A stretch of 64,000 nt of DNA from Massiliimalia sp050943535 (lineage in GTDB: Bacteria > Bacillota > Clostridia > Oscillospirales > Ruminococcaceae). A program made the position numbers and the translations under genes. The stretch lies in the NCBI GenBank assembly GCA_050943535.1, contig JBMNPJ010000013.1, positions 6,291 to 70,290 of the forward strand, written 5' to 3'. Position 1 is the first letter of the stretch, and every line of letters starts with the position of its first letter. This document shows positions 44,434 to 52,083 of this stretch, one piece after another. The notes beneath the pieces were generated by a model. That model did not search any database. It was given only the letters and a program-made list of their open reading frames with translations, and was not told the DNA's origin.

Positions 44434-45296
44434 CGAATCCAGCTCCTTTCTCCATATTCTTTCATCGACACTGCTTCTTCTAGTTGCCGGAGACATTGCT
44501 CTGCCTGTTCAAACCGGCTGTCCATATTTTCCAAAGTAACTCCTTCTAAAACAGATTCCAGCTGTTCCAGCCAGCCTGGAGGCATACTGCGTTCCAGCTT
44601 GTGCAGTCGGCGGATACTTCCCTTTTCATTTAATAAATAAGCTTGATTCAGCGCATACAGCACCTGCACCATGGCGTTCACCGCCCGATATAAAGAACCG
44701 ATTCCATACACCAAATCCTGTTTTTTTCCGCTTTTTCTGCCGCAGTCCAGAGAAAACTGGGCTTCCCATAAGAATTTTTGAAACACGCTTTGACGATAGG
44801 TTTCCGGATAAACTGCCAGCCGTTCTTTTAACCTTTGCAGATCCTGATCCCGTTCCCATAAAATACGGCAATAAAACACCTCTCCTAAATAAATGGAATT
44901 GACAAAGGCAAAGGGATGTCCACATTGGTAGTCCAAAGTGATTTCACCATTCAAACAGTGATCCACTTCCTGTTCCACCTGTTGAAAATCCCGAAACAGC
45001 ACGTCTACCGCAACTCCATCTATCAAAAGCCAGCCGCCTCCATTAATCCAGGGACCCCACTCCCCGGTTTTCACCATAAGTCCCCATGTATGACGATCAT
45101 CCAGCTGCTGGGCGATTTCATTCATCTGTTTCCAGTCCAATCCAATCTCCTGATCGTAATACAGGGCAATATCTACATCTGAGAGGGCTGTCGCTGTTCC
45201 GGTAGCCTGAGAACCTCCCAAAACAATTGCCTTGACACCCGGTGCCTGAGAAAATCCGGCTACAATCCGTTCGGTCATTTTATTGAACCCTTTCAT
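44430..45296 (-). CDS. Nucleotidyltransferase domain protein with DUF4037-like C-terminus
   Basis: A 288-aa protein. The Pol-beta fold motif is VLGGSQATGTATALSDVDIALYYD (GGS and DxD), with a third acidic residue in DGVAVDVLFRD. A helical C-terminal domain follows. Such proteins resemble streptomycin/kanamycin nucleotidyltransferases or MNT-type toxin-antitoxin enzymes; the substrate is not known. It is the first gene of the pcp unit, with GGAGGTGAGAGG ahead of ATG 45296. Confidence 0.8.
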   Translation of the reverse strand: MKGFNKMTERIVAGFSQAPGVKAIVLGGSQATGTATALSDVDIALYYDQEIGLDWKQMNEIAQQLDDRHTWGLMVKTGEWGPWINGGGWLLIDGVAVDVLFRDFQQVEQEVDHCLNGEITLDYQCGHPFAFVNSIYLGEVFYCRILWERDQDLQRLKERLAVYPETYRQSVFQKFLWEAQFSLDCGRKSGKKQDLVYGIGSLYRAVNAMVQVLYALNQAYLLNEKGSIRRLHKLERSMPPGWLEQLESVLEGVTLENMDSRFEQAEQCLRQLEEAVSMKEYGERSWIR

Positions 45297-45399
45297 TTTA
45301 TCCTCTCACCTCCGGTCAATCTATCTGTTATTGTATCACGGTACCAAGGAAAAATCCACTGTTGGGTTTTTGGGAAAGCCCGTTAGTGAGCCCCTTTTC

Positions 45400-45428
45400 T
45401 TGACAGAGAAAAACAGTTAAAATATAAT
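45400..45428 (+). promoter_or_regulatory. Promoter of the marR-yczE genes
   Basis: TTGACA (45400-45405), 17 bases, TATAAT (45423-45428): full consensus. An AT-rich stretch with TAGTAA/TTACTA sites between it and the start could be the MarR operator. Confidence 0.88.
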
Positions 45429-45466
45429 AATTAATAGTAATAAAACTTACAATAAGGAGTCTTACT

Positions 45467-45901
45467 ATGGAAAGCTTACATTATATATTAATGAAGTCAC
45501 AGGCTGTATTCTCTCGTCAAATTTTATCTCAAGCCAGTAAAATTGGATTAACTCCCGGGCAGCCCAAAGTATTGGAATTTTTGTTTCAATATAAAGAAGC
45601 AGACCAAAAGACCATTGCCGCGTACTGTGAAATTGAACGGGCAACCGTTGGCAGCATTCTATTGCATATGGAAGAATCCGGATTAATTACCCGCAGACAA
45701 AAAGATGGGAACCGACGTTCCCTTTATGTTTCTCTCACTGATAAAGGAAGAGATGCTGCCATTAGGCTTATGGATATTTTTCAAAAGACGGAAGAACAGG
45801 CTACCCACAACCTTTCTCAAAACGAAGTCGAAACGTTAAAAGAACTGTTATCTAAAATTTACGATAACATACAATCCCCAAACAAGAAGGTGCAGTTATG
45901 A
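45467..45901 (+). CDS. MarR-family transcriptional regulator
   Basis: A 144-aa winged-helix repressor: LTPGQPKVLEFLFQYKEADQKTIAAYCEIERATVGSILLHMEESGLITRRQKDGNRRSLYVSLTDKG. The DNRR-type wing (DGNRRS) is conserved. AAGGAG precedes ATG 45467. The stop overlaps the start of the YczE gene by 4 bases, so it probably controls that transporter and itself. Confidence 0.93.
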   Translation: MESLHYILMKSQAVFSRQILSQASKIGLTPGQPKVLEFLFQYKEADQKTIAAYCEIERATVGSILLHMEESGLITRRQKDGNRRSLYVSLTDKGRDAAIRLMDIFQKTEEQATHNLSQNEVETLKELLSKIYDNIQSPNKKVQL

Positions 45902-46560
45902 AGCAACCAAAAAGACGAAGTATTAATCACCCATGGAAGCGCCTTGTAATTTTATGTATTGGATTGATTATTATGGCGTTCGGTGTGGCTTTTTCCATTA
46001 AAGCAGCGCTGGGCACATCCCCCATTTCCAGTGTTCCCTATGTAACCTCTGCAATTTCCGGATTATCTGTAGGCGCAACTACCATTATCATGAATTTTCT
46101 TTTTGTATTAATTCAAATTGGTATTTTAAGAAAACAATATGACTGGTTTCAGCTTCTGCAATTTCCGGCAGCAATTTTATTTGGCACCATGATTGATGTA
46201 GCAGAATATCTTCTGCAAACAATTACTGTTTCAAATTATTTTGAACAATGGATTCTCTGCATGATTGGAATTTTCCTGATTGCTTTTGGAGTCAGCGTAG
46301 AGGTCATGGCGAACCTAGTTACAACTGCCGGAGAAGGAATTGTACTGGCTATCTGCAAGGTATGCCCCATTAAATTCAGCAACATGAAAGTCCTGTTTGA
46401 TACTACGTTGGTGTGCATTGCTATTATCTTATCCTTTCTGTTTCTTGGACATCTGGACGGTGTTCGAGAAGGCACCATTGCCGCCGCAGTCTTAGTAGGG
46501 ATGATTACCAAGCAGACAAATAAATTTACAAAGAAAGCAGAACAAGTTCTTTTGAAATAA
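45898..46560 (+). CDS. YczE/YitT-family membrane protein
   Basis: A 220-aa membrane protein with five helices. IMAFGVAFSIKAALGTSPISSVPYVTSAI and the repeat IFLIAFGVSVEVMANLVTTAGEGIVLAICK are typical of the YczE/YyaS/YitT group, probably transporters of unknown substrate. It is coupled to the MarR gene (ATGA overlap), a common arrangement for exporters under a MarR repressor. Confidence 0.88.
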   Translation: MKQPKRRSINHPWKRLVILCIGLIIMAFGVAFSIKAALGTSPISSVPYVTSAISGLSVGATTIIMNFLFVLIQIGILRKQYDWFQLLQFPAAILFGTMIDVAEYLLQTITVSNYFEQWILCMIGIFLIAFGVSVEVMANLVTTAGEGIVLAICKVCPIKFSNMKVLFDTTLVCIAIILSFLFLGHLDGVREGTIAAAVLVGMITKQTNKFTKKAEQVLLK

Positions 46561-46573
46561 AAAGACAAAAATA

Positions 46574-46609
46574 AGCGCAGACCTATATTTACAGGTCTGC
46601 ACCTTATTT
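46574..46609. terminator. Bidirectional terminator
   Basis: Stem GCAGACCT/AGGTCTGC extended by AATAAG/CTTATT arms, between the convergent yczE and GH172-like genes. Confidence 0.75.
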
Positions 46610-46614
46610 TATTC

Positions 46615-47667
46615 TTAAATTAATTCCAAATAGTCTTTATCGCTTACTTCAGATTTGCAGTCAACTGGATGATCCAGATACCAGTAAGCTACAGAAGAAA
46701 TATCGTCCTGCAGCGGCAGATACCGTCCGCCGGATCTCCATCCCAATGCCTGAATGGTTACCCGAAGATCGCTGTCAAAATAAATGGGATCTTTTACATG
46801 CCAGCGGTACATGGAAAAACGGGTTTGAGACTGATAACAGCCATCCGGACGCATCACTTTGCTCAGACCAGCATAAGGCGTAGTGTATTCAATATACTGA
46901 TTATCCACCTCAAAGTCATAGGATCCGCAGAAATAGTCCTCTGTTCCGGTTCCACAAATAGTAGGATATTGGGTGTCGCCGTCCATAAAGAACTTAATTT
47001 CACCTTCACCCCACCAGCCGTTGTTGTTGACGCCCCAGAACAGGTAGGTTCCCACATACTGTCCTTTTCCTTCTACATGATCCAAAATCACATAATCTTC
47101 TTTATAAGGAAGCGGATTGGTTCTCCGGTAAGAAGCATGGAAATATCCGCAGCCTGGCTGAAGTTCTTCCAGAGTATAGTCGATCTGATAATACAGGTAA
47201 AAATCTTCTTCCAAGACATTTTCGATGGTCATACGGCACCGCTTATAAAAAGGCATGCTCCAATAACAGTTATAAGCTCTTCTTGGGTTCACACATACCA
47301 TAGCGGAAGTGAGCTGATGATACTGCATCACATCGGTGCTGGCAAAAAAGTCTCCCAAAGGCACTTCTACAGACGGACAGTCACTGTCGTCCCAGTAAAT
47401 CCGCAGAATCATAGCGCGGTTTCTGGGGCTGCTGTCTGTCATCCAGATATGGCGAATGATACCGGGGCCCTCAATATCTGCCAGTTCAAAGGTTTCGCCG
47501 CCTTTAAGCAGAATGGAAGGAGAGATTTTCCAGCCTTTTCCCAAATCCCGAGCACAGGACGCTCCGGTTCCGGTTTCCGCCATACCGCCCTTGCCTTTTT
47601 CTCCGGTATAGTTTTCCGCGCAGATAGACCGGCTTTTAACATTTTTTAACTGATACAGTTCATCCAT
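46615..47667 (-). CDS. DUF2961 (GH172-like) glycoside hydrolase
   Basis: A 350-aa protein without signal peptide. GPGIIRHIWMTD, VPLGDFFAS, NCYWSMPFYKRCRMTIEN and ICGTGTEDYFCGSYDF are the DUF2961 signatures; the Glu in GTGTEDYF and the Glu in WWGEGEIKFFMDGD are likely catalytic or structural carboxylates. The family includes difructose-anhydride- and arabinofuranoside-processing enzymes (GH172). ATG 47667 has AGGAGG 8 bases ahead; the longer frame is rejected. The substrate is unknown. Confidence 0.85.
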   Translation of the reverse strand: MDELYQLKNVKSRSICAENYTGEKGKGGMAETGTGASCARDLGKGWKISPSILLKGGETFELADIEGPGIIRHIWMTDSSPRNRAMILRIYWDDSDCPSVEVPLGDFFASTDVMQYHQLTSAMVCVNPRRAYNCYWSMPFYKRCRMTIENVLEEDFYLYYQIDYTLEELQPGCGYFHASYRRTNPLPYKEDYVILDHVEGKGQYVGTYLFWGVNNNGWWGEGEIKFFMDGDTQYPTICGTGTEDYFCGSYDFEVDNQYIEYTTPYAGLSKVMRPDGCYQSQTRFSMYRWHVKDPIYFDSDLRVTIQALGWRSGGRYLPLQDDISSVAYWYLDHPVDCKSEVSDKDYLELI

Positions 47668-47768
47668 AAGTGATTCCTCCTGAAATTTTAATGTTAAATA
47701 ATCATCTAATATAATTGCATCCACAGACACAAAAACATACCCTTATCTATTTCTTGCATTTTGCAATC

Positions 47769-48632
47769 CTATTGAATGAAGTGATTGACAAACTGCTGAT
47801 ACAAATAATAAACCTTATTGATATCAAAATGAATGATATCATCAAAAGTAGCATCTTTTCGCAAATAATGAATCAATCTACATCCTAGGTAATAACCGGT
47901 ATCGGTATGTCCGTTATATTCGCACCAATCCCCAAAATACCTTTGATTAAATCGAGTCATTGTTGACAGGTCTCGATTAAAATCTGATAATATTTGAACA
48001 AAGTGGTCATCACACCATTTTTTCCAACCATTCGTATTTTGATGATAGTAATCAAAATCTTCTACCAGCACTTGTTCAAAGTAAGTAGCAACACCTTCCA
48101 TAAATAACTGCCAAACAAAATTCACTTCATTTTCATCTAAGCTTTGCATGAAAATCCCATGCTGCTTATGATATGCATGCCCTAATTCATGATAAATCAG
48201 TCCATACATATCATTAAGATGATACCAATTTAATTCCAGTATTTTTTCAATCCCTAATAAAATAGTATTATTTCCATTTATATTGGTAACCCATCCCGCA
48301 CCATTGCACAATCCAAGATACAGGACAATATCAATATCCACGCTATCTCCAAATTTATCAAAAATTCTTTTATCCAGATTGTTCGTAACCGTTAAAAAAG
48401 ACTGGTGCAAAACCTGCAACTGTTCATTGTCACAAACATGATTAATGATTGGCAAAAAGTCTTTTTCAAAAGTATACTTTCCGCTTTTAACATACTCCTC
48501 CACGTCATCCTGAAAAATATGGGCAGAATTTTTATAAATTGAATTCATATAACTTTCCCATTTTTTTATATTAAAATGTTGGTTATCAAATAATTCTCCA
48601 ATCTGATCACAGGTATCTATTATTCTAAGCAT
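47769..48632 (-). CDS. HExxH metallopeptidase-like protein, probably acquired
   Basis: A 287-aa soluble protein. Residues 148-152 read HELGH, followed by Glu179 in FMEGVATYFE, a gluzincin-type layout (DUF2268-like). The rest is rich in Asn, Asp, Tyr and Phe. Base composition is clearly more AT-rich than the neighbours (many AAA, AAT, ATA codons), which suggests horizontal transfer. No signal peptide is seen. I cannot assign a substrate. Confidence 0.7.
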   Translation of the reverse strand: MLRIIDTCDQIGELFDNQHFNIKKWESYMNSIYKNSAHIFQDDVEEYVKSGKYTFEKDFLPIINHVCDNEQLQVLHQSFLTVTNNLDKRIFDKFGDSVDIDIVLYLGLCNGAGWVTNINGNNTILLGIEKILELNWYHLNDMYGLIYHELGHAYHKQHGIFMQSLDENEVNFVWQLFMEGVATYFEQVLVEDFDYYHQNTNGWKKWCDDHFVQILSDFNRDLSTMTRFNQRYFGDWCEYNGHTDTGYYLGCRLIHYLRKDATFDDIIHFDINKVYYLYQQFVNHFIQ

Positions 48633-48830
48633 AGTAACCCTTTCTTTGCTATTTTTGATAATAAAAACAGAATTTCCATGTTATGGAACAAGAATATTTT
48701 TATGCACAACAACAATTAAAATATTTTAAAACCCAAAAATACTATTCAATCCACCCGATTAACTTGGTTTGATTATACATTTCTTCTATTATCTGGGCAA
48801 TTACGATTATTGGTTATTATTTAACACTTC

Positions 48831-48859
48831 TTGACCTATTAGGGTGTTCATGGTATGCT
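48831..48859 (+). promoter_or_regulatory. Promoter of the AraC-type gene
   Basis: TTGACC (48831-48836), 17 bases, TATGCT (48854-48859). Confidence 0.65.
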
Positions 48860-48869
48860 GAAAATAGAA

Positions 48870-48912
48870 AAAATCTACAGAATCTTTTTGTAGATTCTTT
48901 CTGTAGATTTTT
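48870..48912 (+). promoter_or_regulatory. Leader hairpin directly ahead of the AraC-type gene
   Basis: Stem AAAATCTACAG/CTGTAGATTTT encloses a second small stem (AATCT/AGATT), and T-rich DNA and AGGAGG follow. Three AATCTACA-like units make up the element. It could attenuate transcription or mask the ribosome binding site. Confidence 0.5.
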
Positions 48913-48930
48913 TCAGGAGGAACCCAGTTG

Positions 48931-49800
48931 ATGCAAATCCTTCAAGAGATCAATCCCTATCTTAGAATCGCCATGTACTCTACCTTAAAGGGACCCTTTC
49001 AGATTGGTCCCCGAATTTTGTTTGACTATGAACTGATTTATATTCAAAAAGGAAGCTGGAAACTGACCTTTTTGGAACAAACCCGCATCTGCGGTCCGGG
49101 AGACGTTTTGCTGTTTTGTCCCGGACAGCGCCATACGCTGGAAAGTCAGGAAGATGTTTTGCAGCCCCACATTCATTTTGACCTGGTCTGGGATCAAAAC
49201 AGCCCAGCGGTCCCCATTTCTTTCCGGGATCTGCCGGAATTTTCTCCCGCAGAACGAAAACTGATTCGTCCCAATTTACTAGAATCCCAGCTGCTGCACA
49301 GTCCCATATTAAAAATTTCAGATCTCACCCGATTTGAGCAGCTGTTTTTTGATGTAATCGACCATTATCAAAAGCTTCCGGTGGATTCTCTGGCATTAAA
49401 AGCAAAAACACTCTTGCTGTTAAACGAGCTGTTTGAAGATAATCTGTCGCCCAGTCCTCCTTCTCAGCCGGCCTCTCACAGTCTGCTGTCCTCTGTCAAA
49501 AACTACATTGACCAAAACTGTGCCGCAGTCATTACCCTGGACCATCTGGCCGCTTTTTTTCATTATAATAAATACTACATTGCCAAACAGTTTCAGCGTC
49601 AGTACGGCTATTCTCCCATTGCCTACTATCATCACCAGAAAATAAACCGGGCAAAAGAACTGCTGAAAGCAGGTATTTCGGTCAGCCAGGTATCTGACAC
49701 CCTTTCCTTTTCCTCTATCTATGCATTCAGCCGATTTTTTAAACAACAAACCGGCCAATCCCCTACCCAATACCAGAAAGATTGTTCCTCTATCAAATGA
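48931..49800 (+). CDS. AraC-family transcriptional regulator
   Basis: A 289-aa regulator with an N-terminal cupin (DYELIYIQKGSWKLTFLEQTRICGPGDVLLFCPGQRHTLE) and a C-terminal double HTH (NYIDQNCAAVITLDHLAAFFHYNKYYIAKQFQRQYGYSPIAYYHHQKINRAKELLKAGISVSQVSDTLSFSSIYAFSRFFKQQTGQSPTQYQ). The cupin suggests sugar sensing. It may control the nearby DUF2961 glycosidase (inference). A TTG one codon earlier (48928) is an alternative start. Confidence 0.93.
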   Translation: MQILQEINPYLRIAMYSTLKGPFQIGPRILFDYELIYIQKGSWKLTFLEQTRICGPGDVLLFCPGQRHTLESQEDVLQPHIHFDLVWDQNSPAVPISFRDLPEFSPAERKLIRPNLLESQLLHSPILKISDLTRFEQLFFDVIDHYQKLPVDSLALKAKTLLLLNELFEDNLSPSPPSQPASHSLLSSVKNYIDQNCAAVITLDHLAAFFHYNKYYIAKQFQRQYGYSPIAYYHHQKINRAKELLKAGISVSQVSDTLSFSSIYAFSRFFKQQTGQSPTQYQKDCSSIK

Positions 49801-49801
49801 C

Positions 49802-49836
49802 AAAAGGGCAGACCGCATAAAGCGGTCTGCCCCTTG
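49802..49836. terminator. Bidirectional terminator
   Basis: Stem GGGCAGACCGC/GCGGTCTGCCC with AAAA and TTTT flanks, between the convergent araC-type gene and gldA. Confidence 0.85.
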
Positions 49837-49848
49837 ATTTTACGATCC

Positions 49849-50946
49849 TTATTCACCCAGATAATATCTTCCGTATGCATCTGCTGCCATCATAGCCGCA
49901 TATACAGTTTCTGGTGTTACTTCAAACGGCATATTGTGCAGGGTATCGTTTTCTGCACAAGCCGCCTTGGCAACTTCCATCATCTTTTCCGGATCCGGAT
50001 GTTCAATTCCCAGTTCCTTCAAGGTAACCGGCAAGCCAACTTCCATACAGAATTCCAAAACTTCCTGCAATTCTTCTTCCGGAACATTTTCCAGTACCAG
50101 CTGAGTCAAGGTACCAAAAGCAACCTTTTCTCCATGGTACATCTTATGGCATTCTTCCAGCACGGTCAAACCATTGTGAATAGCGTGAGCACCTGCCAAA
50201 CCGCCGCTTTCAAAGCCGATTCCGGACAGCAGGGTATTCGCTTCGATCACCTTTTCCACAGCCGGAGTACATACGCCTGCTTCCAGTGCCAGTTTTGCTT
50301 TTACCCCTTCTTCCATCAGGGTGTCAAAACAGAGTTTTGCCAATGCCATTGCTGCCTGTGTAGCTTTTCCGCCGGCACAGGTTACTGCGTCTTTGCGCAG
50401 ACATGCCCGCGCTTCAAAATAGGTTGCCAAAGCATCACCCATACCTGCTACAGTCAAGCGAACCGGTGATTTTGCGATAATATCGGTATCCATCAATACC
50501 ATGTCCGGGTTTGCCGGCAAGAACAGGTATTCTTCAAATACACCGTCATCTGTATACAGTACAGACAGGGCGCTGCAAGGTGCATCGGTAGAGGCAATGG
50601 TGGGACAAATCATCACTGGAGTTTTGCTGTAATAAGCAACTGCTTTGGCAGTATCAAAAATTTTACCGCCGCCGATTCCGATGACCAGATCACAGCCATG
50701 TTCTTTCATCACATCAACCAGACGGTTAATTTCATTTTTAGAACATTCTCCATGGAAATAGTCAAATTTCGGAGCGCAGTCTGCCTCATGAAAACTCTGT
50801 TCCAATTGAGCTCCAATCCGGCGATAACCGCCTTCACTGATCAAAATCAGAGGAGCATTTCCATACTGTTTTGCATAAGTTCCAATTTTTTTCATTTCTC
50901 CGGCGCCTTGAACATATTTGCCGGGACAGCTTAAAATTTGTGCCAT
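49849..50946 (-). CDS. gldA: Glycerol dehydrogenase
   Basis: A 365-aa iron/zinc-containing alcohol dehydrogenase that oxidises glycerol to dihydroxyacetone with NAD+. The NAD motif is DLVIGIGGGKIFDTAKA. Metal ligands are the Asp in GMGDALATYFEAR and the His residues in GLAGAHAIHNGLT and MYHGEKVAFG. PTIASTDAPCSALSVLYTDDG is a family signature. AGGAGG precedes ATG 50946. It is a single gene. Confidence 0.95.
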   Translation of the reverse strand: MAQILSCPGKYVQGAGEMKKIGTYAKQYGNAPLILISEGGYRRIGAQLEQSFHEADCAPKFDYFHGECSKNEINRLVDVMKEHGCDLVIGIGGGKIFDTAKAVAYYSKTPVMICPTIASTDAPCSALSVLYTDDGVFEEYLFLPANPDMVLMDTDIIAKSPVRLTVAGMGDALATYFEARACLRKDAVTCAGGKATQAAMALAKLCFDTLMEEGVKAKLALEAGVCTPAVEKVIEANTLLSGIGFESGGLAGAHAIHNGLTVLEECHKMYHGEKVAFGTLTQLVLENVPEEELQEVLEFCMEVGLPVTLKELGIEHPDPEKMMEVAKAACAENDTLHNMPFEVTPETVYAAMMAADAYGRYYLGE

Positions 50947-51008
50947 TGTCCATTCCTCCTATATAACAAAGTGACAATTTTTGAAACAAACCTACAATTG
51001 ACACTGTT

Positions 51009-51038
51009 ATTATACTCCTGGTGTTTTTCTCATGTCAA
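51009..51038 (-). promoter_or_regulatory. Promoter of gldA
   Basis: Minus strand TTGACA (51033-51038), 18 bases, TATAAT (51009-51014). AGTGACAATT (50970-50979) and AATTGACACT (50996-51005) form an imperfect inverted repeat just downstream, a possible operator. Confidence 0.7.
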
Positions 51039-51039
51039 G

Positions 51040-51490
51040 AATTCACCGGGTGGTGGACAGCGACACTGCGTTCATACTCTGTCGGCTGTGAGAAAAAGTC
51101 ACACAAATTTTTGTCTTTGGGGGATTCTTAGGGAATGCTGCCCTTAGCCATAAAAATACCGTATGCGTCGGAGCAAAAGACACCTCCATCCATGTTCTGT
51201 CAGTTGAATGCTAAATTCCGCTTTACTAATAAAGCACGTGTCGTAGATGGTTGGCGTCGGGTACTGCCTGATGGGCTTACAGCGGACAGTGTCTGCTAAC
51301 CACACTTACACTTCCTCTTTTTATGCCAAAAAGAAAGAAGTTGACAAAGCCAACTTTGCAGAAAAGGGCACTTGGGGGACGTGCTCCGGAAATATTCGGT
51401 TAGTCGCACTGCCCCCAAGACCCCCAAGTATAGTTTGCACACCTGTGGAAAGCGCTGCGGCGCTAGCAGCTTCAAAAGTTATCCCATAAT
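51040..51490. repeat. Dispersed intergenic repeat block, diverged R1
   Basis: No gene. A core motif is at 51062-51085. R1 spans about 51270-51475: AGCGGACA/TGTCTGCT, a decayed second hairpin, and a third stem CTTGGGGG/CCCCCAAG (51371-51419). At the third stem this copy differs from the CCAGAGGGGC/GCCCCTCTGG copies at three pairs, all compensated. AAAGCGCTGCGGCGCT closes the module. Confidence 0.7.
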
Positions 51491-51534
51491 ATTTTTATTT
51501 GTACAATTTATTAGTTTGTATTATTTTTTCTACA

Positions 51535-51568
51535 GTAAAAGGCAGTCCCAAACGGGACTGCCTTTTAC
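51535..51568 (-). terminator. Terminator after the small membrane gene
   Basis: Stem GTAAAAGGCAGTCCC/GGGACTGCCTTTTAC with an AAAC loop. Confidence 0.75.
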
Positions 51569-51609
51569 CGTGAGTTACCATATCAATTCTTTTAAGATCC
51601 ATCAGATCA

Positions 51610-51942
51610 TTACAGAAGGAACATTTTTGCGATGCCCAGTACGATGGATGCGGTTACCAGTAAACGGGCAGCTAAGTATTTTTTCGGAGAATCTGCTTTT
51701 ACATGAACGATAATTCCTGCAATGCTCAATACACCGAATAACCATGCAACCATCTGAGAACCAATCCAGTTGGACGGAAGGCTAGTGGCACTTACAATAG
51801 AGATGAGCATTCCCCATGCTGCCAACACGTAAAACAGAACTTTTTTCACCTGTTCATTTTTTACCAAGTATAAAAACGCCAGTCCCAGTCCACTTACCAC
51901 GCTGATTCCAATGAAAAATAATACTAAAATACCAATTGCCAT
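51610..51942 (-). CDS. Small four-helix membrane protein
   Basis: A 110-aa protein with four hydrophobic segments (IGILVLFFIGISVVSGLGLAFLYLV, VLFYVLAAWGMLISIVSAT, WLFGVLSIAGIIVHV, LLVTASIVLGIAKMFLL). The open frame extends back to 52170, into the kinase gene. ATG 51942, with GTGAGGA ahead, is the real start. I do not recognise the family. Direct repeats in the upstream gap suggest control by the neighbouring response regulator. Confidence 0.75.
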   Translation of the reverse strand: MAIGILVLFFIGISVVSGLGLAFLYLVKNEQVKKVLFYVLAAWGMLISIVSATSLPSNWIGSQMVAWLFGVLSIAGIIVHVKADSPKKYLAARLLVTASIVLGIAKMFLL

Positions 51943-52042
51943 AATCATTTCCTCACTTTCATATTTATGAATATCGTTTCTGTGTTTTGTAAGGGAGTTT
52001 TTATTTTTGTTCCCCTTGGCTATGTCTATAAGATACCATAAG

Positions 52043-52083
52043 ATTCTGAAAGATTTTACTAGGCAATTCTGAAGAATTCTAAA
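52043..52083. promoter_or_regulatory. Direct repeats, possible response-regulator sites
   Basis: ATTCTGAA at 52043 and 52066 and ATTCTAAA at 52076. The last two are 10 bases apart, one helical turn, as in OmpR/PhoB-type tandem sites. They lie about 100 bases upstream of the small membrane gene and just after the kinase stop. Confidence 0.45.
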
